From positions 6,262,014 through 6,326,013 of the forward strand of contig OY743169.1 in NCBI GenBank assembly GCA_963555705.1: a stretch of DNA of 64,000 nt, given 5' to 3'. The translations under genes were made by a program, and so were the position numbers. Shown one piece after another: positions 17,153-28,298 of the stretch. Under the pieces are notes generated by a model. The model had not been told where the DNA came from. It saw nothing but the letters and a program-made list of their open reading frames with translations, and did not search any database. Source of the stretch: Ligustrum vulgare (Eukaryota > Streptophyta > Magnoliopsida > Lamiales > Oleaceae). How positions within the stretch are numbered: the stretch's first letter is position 1; each line of letters starts with the position of its first letter.

Positions 17153-17488
17153 TTTATTTTTTTTCTACAGTATTCAATTATAATTTTAATCACATTTTAA
17201 TATTAAAATATCCTATACATAAATACAAAACTTTTCTTTCATTTTTAACCACACAATATACATCAATCACTATTCAAATAATTTTTTTCCCAAAATAATG
17301 TACATATCAAACACACACTAAATGATCTTCATCTTTATCAGTATTTCAATGTGAGTTGTTATCCAATATTGGTTTTTTAGACTAATTTTTTTTTATTATT
17401 TTATTTTAAAGAATGTCATCTACGTACTTTGATTTTTACATGTATACCACCAGCGATTTTGAGTTTTGTATTTTGAATAATGCAGAAT

Positions 17489-17601
17489 GGAAAAAGCTAT
17501 TTGGACAACAATAATGAACAACATTGTGGACAACACACTCAAAGGGGGGTGGGGTGTTGTCCACAATGTTGTTCAACTATGTTGTTTAAGTAGAATTGTC
17601 C
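17489..17601. mobile_element. MITE, 113 bp, foldback, TSD ATGCAGAAT
   Basis: Flanked by the 9-bp repeat ATGCAGAAT (17480-17488 and 17602-17610), and absent at the matching site in copy B (about 44395). Both arms contain ACAACATTGTGGACAACAC in inverted orientation around a G-rich loop, so the whole element is a near-perfect hairpin. A 9-bp duplication points to the Mutator superfamily. Confidence 0.82.
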
Positions 17602-18029
17602 ATGCAGAATAGTGAAAGCACACTAATATCGAGAGGAGGGAAGGTTTATAGATATACCGACTTGGTAAAAAGAGAAGGTCTAACATGATTATGACCGCCA
17701 TTCATGTTGAACCCAAACTATGTCCAACCAAAAGACAACTATCTACTAAGTCCAGTATTAGACCGACTCATTTTTATTATGATCAATCGTTCTACTTTCA
17801 CATATCCATATAATGTGTGTTTCTAATATCTTTTGTCTCAATTATTATGTAAAATGATTTTGATTATTTAACTTGCAATTTTGCAATTTTCTTTTATTCA
17901 AATTACAAGGGGTTGGTTGATACTATTTAAATGTCAAATGGACCAAAGGAAATCATATAATTAAAAGTTGGAAGATGACTATACAAACCAAAACTTACTC
18001 ATTGCATCCCACCAATTTCTTTAATCAAT

Positions 18030-18580
18030 AGCATTTATAATGAGAATCATAGGAGGGTCGACAAGGAAAAAACAATCATGTGAGCCAAACAAATTTTGAG
18101 TACATTTTGAAGGACTCCTGAAGTATAAAAGTATAGTATTCGAGGCTAAAACAAGTGATTAAACTCAAGAAACAAGCCAAGAATCAAATTGGAGATCAAA
18201 ATCACGCATGCTAGAATTTACTCCATGGGGCCTCTCAGAAGGAAGACCGCGCGGCCGCGCGCTCCTCTACTAAATCAACAGAACGAAAAATCTCCACCTG
18301 CGTGGCCACGAGGTTTTCTCCTGCGCGGTCGCTCAGTTATACTGAAGACAGAATTCTCGGGATTTTAGTTCATTTTCGATTTTTATTTTATTTCCATTAT
18401 TTTGTACTATATATACCCATTTTCCATCAAACCCTAATAACTTAGAATGGAAGAATATTGAATCCTCTTTGGAGAGTATTTGTGTGGTAAAATCCTCATC
18501 TTAATATTGTTTCTCTTTTGAGAAAATTATGCTCAACTTCATGTGGCTTTTATGAATCTTGCGTTGTTGGAAGAAAAATT
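18030..18580. other. Copy A-specific segment at the position of the missing TIP gene
   Basis: Homology with copy B stops near 18028/45742 and resumes near 18584/48050. Copy B has about 2.3 kb with TIP4;1 here; copy A has 550 bp unrelated to it. The segment includes GC-palindromic words (GCGCGGCCGCGCGC at about 18249) and a TATATATACC box at about 18409 followed by a leader-like stretch. This resembles a truncated retroelement LTR, but no ends or target duplication are clear. Confidence 0.5.
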
Positions 18581-18933
18581 TTATCCAAATATTTTTTACT
18601 ACTATGAATAAAAATCTTCAAAATATTATAATGTACATAAAATAAAGTAATTGCAATAACTTAAATATATGCGATCCTATATTTAAATGAATGTAACAAA
18701 TTAAGAAATATTGACGATTCCCGAAAGTGGGAATCAACCCAAGAGACCCTTCGCATAATTTCAAGTATTTTCCAAAAAAAAAAAAAAAATCATTAATTTA
18801 AAAAAATATCGTTACATTAATTGGTTCTTCCTTTTTCATATTGGAAATTTCTTTATTCATATAATTATATTATTATTTTAATAAAAATTGCTAACCGACC
18901 AGTTGTTTAACAAAAAAATTATGAATTAATTAT

Positions 18934-20443
18934 TGTTCACTGATATCTCGCGATGCGAAATATCCCCACAAGTGTACGGGTCGTGAAAAGTAATAAAAAT
19001 GGATCTAGAAGTCCAGATTGTCGTCCCTCAGAGACTGCTTACTAATTATCGAAATATGTAAATTCTTATCCTTATTTGAACTAATAAATGAATTTTGATT
19101 GTTTTAAACTAAAATTATGAACGATGACTAAAAGATTAAACTTTTGCACTAGATCGAGATTTCAGGATTGCTACTGTTTTTAAATATGGTTGAATGTAGT
19201 TGGGATTCACGAGTTCACCTAACCAATTAACTCAATTCCAATTCCACTTCCTAAATATTTGTTTGATCGAATTCACTAATTCAAATTGAGATTCCTCTCT
19301 CGAGTTTAAATCAATATTATCTGAATAAGTCAACCTCGTATCTCTACAGCGGGTCTGAATATTCCTTACCTAGATGCATTACACACAAGAATTCACACAC
19401 ACGATCGCAATAATCACAAGAGTATATCTCTATCTCTCGTTCAATTACCGGATTTATTACCTAGATCTATGTTATTAACTCACCTCTCGGATTATGGAAA
19501 TAACACATGAAATCATGGAAAAATGGCTAGTTCATTCACACATTAAACGCAATAATAAATCAACACATGCATTGAATTGTTAAAACAAGGAATATGAAAT
19601 TAAAATAATTAACTAGGCTACATCGTTCATCCCAACATTAAAATTAGTTACACATCATTATGAAATAACAAAAATAGTAAAAATAAACGTTCATTGAAAA
19701 ACAATATAAAGAATGGAAATCTTGTACCAAGTTTTTATCCTTCAATTGTCTTCAATTCGCGTCTCTCTGCAATGCTTGAATCTTCAAGGAATTGATGATG
19801 AAATCTCTATTGTGGCTCGTTCTATGGAGAGGCAAATGTCTGATTTTCGTGCCTCATGTGTTGTATATATAGATTTCGAAGAAACCTAGGTCAAGAAAGA
19901 GAGAATTCTGTTGAAAATCGCGAGAAAAAGCCCACAGTCGGCCCAACCGAAAAGTCACGCGATCGCGTGGCTTCAACCCTAGCGATCGCGTGGACTTCGT
20001 TAAAACTCTCGGGTTACAATTTTGCATCTTCTCGCGATCGCGTGGTATGTATCCAGCGATCGCGACTTCTATCTTTTCTTGGCTGTGTAAGTTGGTCCCT
20101 GACTTTTAATTGCACCTTCAATCCTCAACTTTCAATTGTTGCGATTTAGTCCCCAAACTTTATATTCTTCTTGATTTGCCAGTTTAAGCTCTCAATTCTT
20201 TCACTTGGGTCCTCCAACCTCTGATTCGTTCATTTTGGCACATTGCATCTTTCCAGTTGACGTCACAAACTTATCAATTGCTCGTTTTAGCTCCAATTAG
20301 CATCCAATTGTATCAACTCTCCATTAATTTCTTCATTCTTCATATTTTGGGATATTTTCTGCAAAGTAACAATTAAATACAAATTAAAGAGCATATATTC
20401 TTAAAACGACAATAATTTCTTCTAATTTAGACATACAGTATCA
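18934..20443. mobile_element. Solo LTR, 1.5 kb
   Basis: The segment begins TGTTCACTGATATC and ends CATACAGTATCA, flanked by ATTAT (18929-18933) and ATTGT (20444-20448), a 5-bp duplication with one mismatch. Copy B has the uninterrupted sequence near 48990. Shared terminal words link it with 14947-16656. Four GCGATCGC palindromes cluster at 19955-20065. Confidence 0.75.
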
Positions 20444-22489
20444 ATTGTTAATATTTGAAATATATATTCTGTGTATTGTAATTATTTAAATTTATAATAA
20501 AAAAATAGAAAAAGAACAGAATCGGTAATAAATAAAAATAAGTCAAAATGACGAATGAATTGTTCCAAATCTTAAGTTATAAAAATTAACACGACTTAAT
20601 TAAATTTACTTTGAAAATTCATATATTTATTATTCGTTTAAATTTGATAACAAAAACAATTCGAACTGAAATTAATCATCCATGACAAAATTGAATTTAG
20701 TAAACAAATTATAGATGGTATTATAGGATTTAAATGATTTAATTTAAAATGAATGAGATATTGAGGAAAAGTAAAAAAATATAAAATAAAACTTTTACCT
20801 TCGATCTTTAAGACGATTTTATGGATAATATGTTTACAGTTTGTTATCACTTGTTAGCTTATATGAAATTTCTCATTGAGTTCTTTAATTTGACATCCAT
20901 ATTACATATTTTTCGATTTCAAAATAATACAAAAATTCGCAAAACATTAATGTAATTTATAATTAGCCCCTGCTACAAACCCCCACCGCGGGACCACCAT
21001 TGGGAAATTCCTATGGCAAACATTTCTTCCTCTACGACGTTTAGAAAATAGATCTAGATTTCATTTATCGAGATGAGATCTGATTTGTCATGGACCTGAG
21101 AAAATAGATACCTATCTATCTTCTTCTCCTGTACCATCGTTGCCATCTACAACTAAAACACCACCAACTAGCCACCAGCAAAACTACAACAATATATATC
21201 TGATGTCAAATTTCTCTCGAGGCTTACTGCGGAATGGCTTGCAATGGTTAATATTAAAGAGTAGAGTATCAGGGAAACAACCTTTGGCTTTCTAAACACG
21301 ATATAATGAAGCCCTGCCGAAAAATTAATAATTACAATAGCGCGTTCTATAGCAAGAGCCATTAGATATGAACACTAAATTCCTTGCAACCACAAGTTGC
21401 CAAGTTATTCCCTCCTTCAGAGATATTGCTCCTGTACCACGTTCTTTGAGCAAGATGAATAGACATGTTCAGCTTTTCGTGATTTCTCTTTAACTCTAAA
21501 ATTGACACTGTAGACACTGATTCATTAACTGAAGAGCAAATTAGATACTCTAGGCAGTACAAGTGAAGGAAGGAGAATTGGTGAGCAATGCTAAGAGCGC
21601 TTGTGCTTAATTATTTATTTGTCAGATCAAAGATGGAGATAAAAGTAGAAATTCAAGCCTGCTTCAAATAATGGAAACCATGATTGAACGACTATGGAAG
21701 CGAAGGAAGGAGGAGATGGTGGTGGTCGAGGTTTCAATTTTTGTCGACAGAGATGGAGGTGGTTGGGTCAAGATCCAAATTTGCATAGTGGTCAAGGGTT
21801 GTGTGGCCGATGGTTAAGAAGGAGCGGGTGGTTATGTTTCGGTGGTCAATTTGTTTTAGCATATAGATTAGGCATGGGCAAAAGAATCGGAACCAACGAT
21901 TCGGTTCGGTTCTTTCAAAATTTTAAACGGTTATGGTTCTATAAATCAAGAGCCATTCGGATCTAGTTCCGGTTCTAGGTTTATGTGACGACCCGAATTC
22001 TCGACCATTCGAGTGCCATTAAAGTGACTCATATCATATTATCGAGACTTAAATAGAAATGTAAAATTATTCAAAAGAATAATTAGAATCCCATAATTTT
22101 ATTTGTGAATAAAAATAGAACATAATTTTCTTACATAAAGTTCAACATAATTATCTCATCAATCTTAACCACTTTTGCCACTTCCATGTTGACCGCCTCG
22201 AACCTTCAATTATCTGAAAATGATAAATATCGTGGAGTGAGATTTATAAAATCCCAGTAAGTATACCAAGCATAAATTTTCTTTTGAAAGCATATGGATC
22301 ATTTTCATCATAACATAGGATATGATCGAAATACTCATAAACATAGGGAAACACAAGAATTTTACCGAACTTAAATGGCAAGAATTCTTATGTGTAGCGC
22401 TACTAAACTCCGGTCCCCTTAGCATAATCATAAACATATCATATGGAACCCATAACAATCTTGTGAGATTGATTTCATAGCAATGATCC

Positions 22490-23060
22490 AAACATTTTCA
22501 TAAAAACATAAGATATACTTACTTGTCATAAAAACATACTTACTTTTCATAAAAACATAAGGTGTATTTACCTTTCATAAAAACATACTTACTTTTCATA
22601 AAAACATAAGATATACTTACTTGTCATAAAAACATACTTACTTTTCATAAAAACATAAGGTGTATTTACCTTTCATAAAAACATACTTACTTTTCATAAA
22701 AACATAAGATATACTTACTTGTCATAAAAACATACGTACTTTTCATAAAAACATAAGGTGTATTTACCTTTCATAAAAACATACTTACTTTTCATAAAAA
22801 CATAAGATATACTTACTTGTCATAAAAACATACGTACTTTTCATAAAAACATAAGGTGTATTTACCTTTCATAAAAACATACTTACTTTTCATAAAAACA
22901 TAAGGTGTATTTACCTTTCATAAAAACATACTTACTTTTCATAAAAACATAAGATATACTTACTTGTCATAAAAACATACTTACTTTTCATAAAAACATA
23001 AGGTGTATTTACCTTTCATAAAAACATACTTACTTTTCATAAAAACATAAGATATACTTA
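22490..23060. repeat. Tandem array of CATAAAAACATA units in the left LTR
   Basis: Roughly 25-bp subunits, each containing TCATAAAAACATA followed by variants of AGATATACTTAC, CTTACTTT or AGGTGTATTTACC, form a higher-order unit of about 98 bp repeated about five to six times. The right LTR has the same array at about 28809-29380. Confidence 0.9.
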
Positions 23061-23286
23061 CCTTTTAAAAGATTAAAATGAAGTGTAGTAGTAAATGGAC
23101 CAAAACTTTCTTGACCACCTTGAATTTCTCTTACTTGTGGATTTTGTCAAGAGATTGGAAATAAGTGTATATGTGTAGAGTTGTGTGTAAAAGAGATGGG
23201 TTTAAATAGATGTATAAAGTTGGCATATTGTAAACATAATCATTCAATTCTATTAATTTTAACACATCCTTTTCTTAAAGTAAAGC

Positions 23287-23600
23287 ACCATTCATATACT
23301 TTTCCATATTTATACAAATATTATGCTCTTCATGATTACATATAATGGAGTCTTATCAACCATTCATATACTTTTCCATATTTATACAAATATTATGCTC
23401 TTCATGATTACATATAATGGAGTCTTATCAACCATTCATATACTTTTCCATATTTATACAAATATTATGCTCTTCATGATTACATATAATGGAATCTTAT
23501 CAACCATTCATATACTTTTCCATATTTATACAAATATTATGCTCTTCATGATTACATATAATGGAGTATATAATTCATTCATATACTTTTCCATATTTAT
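23287..23600. repeat. 72-bp tandem repeat in the left LTR
   Basis: Starts at 23287, 23359, 23431 and 23503 show an exact 72-bp period over about 4.3 units. The period is a multiple of three, so it opens a spurious 98-aa ORF with 24-residue repeats. The same array is at 29605-29918. Confidence 0.92.
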
Positions 23601-23930
23601 TAAATTAAGATTCTCATAATTATTATATATAATGGAACCTCTCATGCTTGCATATATTTTCTTAATTTCAATAATAAAAATAATTTTTGTATAAATAAAT
23701 ATTGGGATAACATTGAATTAAGTACTTGGACTTAATATACTTTAAATCAAGAGAATGGAGATATTTTTAGAAATTCGGAATTTAATTTAAAATCGAACGA
23801 TCTCGATTATTTCTTGACTTGGCTATACGAATACGTCGTGGCGTTAACTTAATAAAAATGGGTGAAATAGTAGCGACATGATTTTCTATTAAAATAATTA
23901 TTAATCGCGTAAAAATTCTTGGTCGCTACA

Positions 23931-23943
23931 AACTTACCCCCTT
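23931..23943 (-). other. Polypurine tract (minus strand)
   Basis: On the minus strand AAGGGGGTAAGTT directly precedes the LTR start TGTAGCGACC. A few bases further upstream in element orientation lies TTTCGAGGACGAAATT, usual near the 3' end of Ty3/gypsy elements. Confidence 0.8.
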
Positions 23944-24710
23944 AAAATAATTTCGTCCTCGAAATTAATCTTACTTGATCTTATGATTTCTGAACACTTA
24001 ATCAGAATCTCTTCTTCTTCTTCTTATGTAGCATCATCGCTACCATATTTAACCCACTGGACTTTGACTAAATGCATCAATTTGTTTTCTTAAGACATGG
24101 ACTTTTCTATCAATAATAGACATATGTCTACTCATAAATTCTTCTGAATCAAAATGAAAATTTCCAATCGTATGTGATATTTCATCATATCTTGTAGTAT
24201 TCATGTAACTTGTCATTTATCATCGTATCATGTGACCTCAAATATTCGTATTAATATCTCTAAAATTTCAATAAATCTTTACTAACATATCATACCATAA
24301 TAATTTGTCATTTCTTCTTATCACCAAATATCCCAAAATAATTAAAACGATTACCTGAATATTCTCTATGTAATATACCCAAACATGTTATTCACATATC
24401 AACATAATCATCAGTTTATCTTTCCAATATTTGTAACCCAAAATTTCTGCAAAATTCAATAAACAAATATCTCCCAAATAATTAAAATTCTTAACTCAAA
24501 TATCATAACATTTCCCGTAAGGTATTCCTTTCACTTGCACAAACTTATTAATCCTGATTCAATACAGTCCTTATTTCACTTTCACGTATCCCCGTATTAT
24601 TTCTATACCTTGATTATTATATCAAAATATCAGTACCCAAAATCCAAGAAAATATTCCATATCTCAAATCCCGTCATCATCAAATCTTCCTTTTATCAAG
24701 AAAGTAAACG

Positions 24711-24718
24711 GCGTATAA
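24711..24718 (+). promoter_or_regulatory. TATA-like box for the zinc-finger ORF
   Basis: GTATAAAC lies 82-89 bp before the ATG at 24800, followed by a pyrimidine-rich leader. 24800 is the first ATG after the expected start site. This is a sequence-based prediction only. Confidence 0.4.
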
Positions 24719-24799
24719 ACTCTTGTTCCCTCTTTTCCATTATTCTATTCCGCGCTTTCTTGCTGGAATCAATATCACGCGGATTCCCTCCGATCCTTA

Positions 24800-25399
24800 A
24801 TGCTTTTAAATAGTTCATGCTGGGAAGAGGTTAGATCCATCAAAAACATGGATATCATTCTTACAAACATTCGCAAGTATTATTCCAGTCTTCCAATGAA
24901 TGATCTGAGGAAAATTTATCGAATAAGACTCGAAAGATTGAGGTTGCTGATGGCTCATGGTGTTTCAGAAGATGTTCGCTGGTTTATCGAAGCAAAGGTT
25001 CGACTATCTGGTGAATTACCTATGACATTTCCAAAGCACATGCCTGGTTTAGGCAAAAGCACCTTCGCAAAGAAACGAAGAGCAAAAAGGCTGAATGGTT
25101 GCTACAAATGTGCTCGTTGGAACTGTGATACTCGTTGCAAAACAGTAGGATATTCTTCTACTAATCGGGATGATAAAATCAAATTCATAAAGGGTGGACT
25201 GAGTAAGGAGTCTTTGGATGATATTCGACTGACTCTTGAGACGCACCCAAGTGGTTATGTGCAACGTGAACTTCTCTCCTTATACGCTCAGTTTAACGAG
25301 GACAAAAATCGTTATAGTCTCCAAAATATAATAGCAAAAGATCCTGTTTGCCAGTCTGTTTTACAAAATGAGGCTTCTGGCAGTTCAACAATGATATAA
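24800..25399 (+). CDS. Cysteine-rich, basic zinc-finger-like protein carried by the retrotransposon
   Basis: An intact 199-aa intronless ORF, antisense to the element. Seen: a basic patch KKRRAKR (residues 91-97) directly before a compact four-cysteine motif, C101-x2-C104-x4-C109-x3-C113, then a hydrophilic tail with ESLDDIRLTLETHPSGYVQREL. The N-terminal 90 residues are helical-looking with many Arg and Leu. A basic patch followed by a C4 finger is the layout of cysteine-rich nucleic-acid-binding proteins of carlaviruses and related plant RNA viruses, several of which suppress RNA silencing. That resemblance is my inference from pattern, not an alignment. Alternative starts are Met17 and Met33. 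It lies about 300 bp before the LOG ORF in the same orientation. No clear plant protein family was recognised. It might instead be an unknown host or transposon protein. Confidence 0.6.
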   Translation: MLLNSSCWEEVRSIKNMDIILTNIRKYYSSLPMNDLRKIYRIRLERLRLLMAHGVSEDVRWFIEAKVRLSGELPMTFPKHMPGLGKSTFAKKRRAKRLNGCYKCARWNCDTRCKTVGYSSTNRDDKIKFIKGGLSKESLDDIRLTLETHPSGYVQRELLSLYAQFNEDKNRYSLQNIIAKDPVCQSVLQNEASGSSTMI

Positions 25400-25611
25400 G
25401 GTAAATCTCTTGATACACATTTAAAATATTTTGCTGTTTTCTTTCACGCGTTTTGGAAATAAAATATATTTTCCTTTCTCGAGTTTTGATAAAGCTGGAA
25501 ATAAATCACCGAAAGGTGATATCTTTGGTAAAACAGTCAAAAGTTGGCCGATTTTGACAAAAGTAAATCTTTACTTTTTCATAATCAATCAAAAACAGTA
25601 AATTTTTTCGG

Positions 25612-25621
25612 CTTTTAAATA
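25612..25621 (+). promoter_or_regulatory. TATA-like box for the LOG ORF
   Basis: TTTTAAATAG occurs about 76-85 bp before the ATG at 25697, followed by a leader without upstream ATG. Upstream there is a small hairpin, CACCGAAAGGTG near 25508. Confidence 0.4.
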
Positions 25622-25696
25622 GCCAAACATATTTCATAGTTCAGGCATCCCAAAATCACATCTTCTTCGTAAGTTTTCTCTTCTATACTATCAAAG

Positions 25697-26350
25697 ATGG
25701 AAGCACCAAAACTTCGACAGATCAAAACTATTTGTGTATTTTGTGGATCAAAAGTGGGGAAAGGCTTCAGTTATCTAGAAGCGGCCGTAGATCTTGGAAA
25801 GAAACTGGGGGAAAAAGGTATCACTCTTGTGTATGGGGGTGGTAGCAGTGGTCTAATGGGTTGTGTTTCCCAATCTGCTCTTGCAGAGAAATCAAAAGTA
25901 ATCGGTGTCATACCTGTCCCTTTGGTAGATGTTGCAGGCAAAACACGAGGGCATGAAGTTCAAACATTATCCATCCATGAACGCATAACTTGTATGCTAT
26001 ATGGTTCTGATGCCTTTATAGCCCTGCCCGGAGGTTTTGGTACCTTAGAAGAAATCTTTAACATTACCTCGTGGGCTCAACTAGATCTCCATACTAAGCC
26101 TATTGGGCTTCTGAATGTTAACAATTTCTTTGATGGCTTGTTAACCTTTCTTGATTATGCTGTGGAACAGGGATTCATCTCTCCATTTTCCAGAAGGCTC
26201 CTTATTTCTGCTCCTACTATTGATGAACTACTGGATAAGCTGCAGTCATATATCTCAATACAAGATCCAGCAGGGGTTAAGATAGATTGGTCGCAAGGAA
26301 GGGGAATCAAGCGAAAATGGAGTCCGGTTAATGTAAACTTAACTTTATGA
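25697..26350 (+). CDS. LOG: Cytokinin riboside 5'-monophosphate phosphoribohydrolase (LONELY GUY family), intronless
   Basis: LOG enzymes release free cytokinin bases from their ribotides in one step. This 217-aa ORF has the normal LOG length and is intact. Motifs: CVFCGS at 13-18, VYGGGSSGLMG at 45-55, GVIP at 70-73, an Arg at 96 in IHER, and the signature PGGFGTLEE at 111-119 with its Glu. WAQLDLHTKPIGLLN follows. The usual MHQRK stretch is changed (Lys lost after Arg96), and the overall sequence looks clearly diverged from typical plant LOGs while keeping the core, which suggests selection on the protein. Plant LOG genes normally have several introns; their absence and the position inside an LTR element point to capture of a processed transcript. 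It is antisense to the retrotransposon and next to the zinc-finger ORF. Lysine-decarboxylase annotation in databases refers to the same fold. Function as LOG is a strong inference. Confidence 0.9.
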   Translation: MEAPKLRQIKTICVFCGSKVGKGFSYLEAAVDLGKKLGEKGITLVYGGGSSGLMGCVSQSALAEKSKVIGVIPVPLVDVAGKTRGHEVQTLSIHERITCMLYGSDAFIALPGGFGTLEEIFNITSWAQLDLHTKPIGLLNVNNFFDGLLTFLDYAVEQGFISPFSRRLLISAPTIDELLDKLQSYISIQDPAGVKIDWSQGRGIKRKWSPVNVNLTL

Positions 26351-26359
26351 ATCTTAGAA

Positions 26360-26605
26360 TAGGTGGGGGTAGAGTACGGAGTATTCTTACTCTCGAGACA
26401 CCCCTCTAATTTCCTAGGATTTTCCTTAATGTTTAAATCTTGTGTGTACCTCAAAGGTTCCAGGTGGTAGATTACGGAGTATTCTTACTCTCGAAACACA
26501 CCTTTTTGAAGGTTTCTTTATTTCCTCAAAAGGTCAGAGGTGGTAGGATACGGCTACTCCGGAAACACATCTCTCAATTTGAGGAATTTCCCATGTTGCT
26601 TTCTT
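26360..26605 (+). repeat. Three imperfect hairpin-bearing repeats after LOG
   Basis: Three units begin GGTGG(GG)TAG at about 26361, 26464 and 26531, then carry TACGG, a short hairpin and GA(G/A)ACAC. Units 1 and 2 have the stem GAGTA/TACTC with loop TTCT. Unit 3 has a different short stem, CGG/CCG around CTACT. All three are followed by a CCTC/TTTCCTC-type stretch. They fall in the predicted 3' UTR of LOG. Function unknown. Confidence 0.75.
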
Positions 26606-26649
26606 TTGCTTTTGCGTGTTTTCATGTATTTCCTTTCTAGGGTGACTCT

Positions 26650-27310
26650 TGTGTGTTCTCCTTATGAGAAAATAATAATATCTCTGTTATCATCTACTAA
26701 ATCTCGTTTGTGATGTAAATGAACTTGTATGTCTAACTTCAATTCTCTTAGTGATTGCATACCATACTATGCTCTTAACTCCAAACGATAAAATTCTAGG
26801 CAGAGTTTTCCTTTGAAATTTGGACTTATCCAAATCGTAAGCATACTTCATAACTCACAATAATAACTAATTGTACATTTGATCACAATTTCATCAAACT
26901 TCAATATCATCATAAATATTCCAGAAAATCAATTCATAATTCCTCAACATAGAAATTTCAAATCATAATTTCTAATATCACCATATCAAGTCCTTATTTC
27001 TCAATAATTAAGAGCCTAAACTTTAAATCTCCAACTTCATAATTCTTCTCATAAAAATCTCAATAAAATCATATCACTTATAATCTCAACATCTCATCAT
27101 AACTTCATAAAACTGACTTTCTATTTCTCGTTTAATCTAAACGATGAATAATTCGAAAATATTATCTAGTCCTTTCGGTTGACTTCTCATACTTAGTGCC
27201 ATGTCTAAAATCAATTATGCAAAGTCCATTTAGGGCTCATCATTTCTAAACTTGACGACAAAGATTATTTTGAAAATCATTCGTAAATCTTTTTTTTTTT
27301 TTTTTTTTTC
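26650..27310. other. AT-rich interior of the retrotransposon
   Basis: No ORF or recognisable domain on either strand. The sequence is rich in CATAATTTC-like words. Confidence 0.5.
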
Positions 27311-27495
27311 AAAATTGAAACTTGAAGAGTGGTACCAATAATCATCCACAGTTTTTCCTTGCTTTTAAGCAAAGGTAGTGATAAAGGGATAAATTATTGA
27401 ACCGAAAATTGAAACTTGAAGAGGAAGTACTAATAACCATCCACAGTTTTTCCCTTGTTTTTACACAAAGGTAGTGATAAAGGGATAAATTATTG
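27311..27495. repeat. Tandem duplication, period about 104 bp
   Basis: Units at 27311-27409 and 27415-27495 share AAAATTGAAACTTGAAGAG, ATCCACAGTTTTTCC and AAAGGTAGTGATAAAGGG with a few differences. They lie inside the LTR element. No function suggested. Confidence 0.8.
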
Positions 27496-27789
27496 TACAA
27501 TTCATTATCAATTTTGTTTGTTTAATATATTATTCCATATATTTTGGGCCAAAGTTACAACCCAACTTAATTTCTAATTGAGTCAATCTTACTAAGCTTA
27601 ATATGAACCAAAATTCATATCAATATCCTCTATGTCTCATGATTCTACATTAAAATGAATAAATTAAAATTTAGGCTTCTATCAATTCATATCATACTCA
27701 ACATGTATATTTCACTTAAAGATTCATAACATATGAATATTTCATACTTAACATGTCTTAATAAAATCGTAAATGACTTGCAAAGCATA

Positions 27790-28080
27790 TAACATACCTG
27801 GTTCGAGGAGTCAATACGTGGAGAGTGACATAGTAGAGTGATGAGTTAAAATATTTTAAAAAAAAAATTATTATTAATCATTTCGCATCTTTACATAAGA
27901 TTGGGCCTAATTAACCCAAATAAAATTTTATCGTCAAATCTTATTTTCCTTTAGTCCCCGAACTTCTAGAAATTTATCAAAGACATCAATATAAACATCA
28001 TATCACTAACTAATTATATTCCATAAAATTTTCAGGACATTACAAACTCCCTTGCTTAAAATGAATTTTGTCCTTGAAAT
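27790..28080 (-). mobile_element. Fragment of a second Ty3-type LTR with its PPT motif
   Basis: On the minus strand TTTCAAGGACAAAATT and AAGCAAGGGAG precede TGTAATGTCC at about 28043. This mirrors the PPT/LTR junction at 23930 but with a different LTR start. The following bases include AAGTTCGGGGACTAAAGG, common in Tekay-like LTRs. The far end of this LTR is not clear. It suggests that the host element's interior was assembled from more than one retroelement. Confidence 0.55.
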
Positions 28081-28284
28081 TCGCACATCAAATTTCATCA
28101 TACTTTTCAAAATCATAACCATACTTGACATGTGAAAATTCAAAATTTTTTTTTTTAATTGAATAGTGATTTCGTTCACTGTTCATCATGAATAGCACGT
28201 CGTTTTACTGTTCACGTGAATAGTGTTTTTTTTTTTTTTAAGAAATAAAATTTCAAAAATCTACAGAATCGTTTTTAAAACTCT

Positions 28285-28298
28285 TGGCTCTGATACCA
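28285..28298 (-). other. Primer binding site (initiator tRNA-Met)
   Basis: On the minus strand TGGTATCAGAGCCA starts two bases after the end of the right-hand LTR. It is complementary to the 3' end of plant initiator tRNA-Met, the usual primer. It fixes the element's orientation as minus. Confidence 0.92.

Larger units (their letters stand above)
21984..23930 (-). repeat. 3' LTR (left) of the LOG-carrying retrotransposon
   Basis: 1947 bp, the near-identical partner of 28301-30248. It contains two tandem arrays (22490-23060 and 23287-23600). In element orientation it begins TGTAGCGACC and ends GGGTCGTCACA. Confidence 0.93.

Noticed and set aside
22210..22491. Minus-strand 93-aa ORF present twice (also 28528-28809)
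   Set aside because: It is duplicated only because it lies in the LTRs. Its composition is that of AT-rich DNA and it matches no known domain.
22490..23060. Regular repeats resembling a CRISPR array
   Set aside because: The units are contiguous variants of one word without unique spacers, lie inside a plant LTR and are duplicated in the partner LTR.
23323..23619. 98-aa ORF with 24-residue repeats (also at 29641-29937)
   Set aside because: It is only the translation of a 72-bp tandem repeat in an LTR; it has no start context or family.
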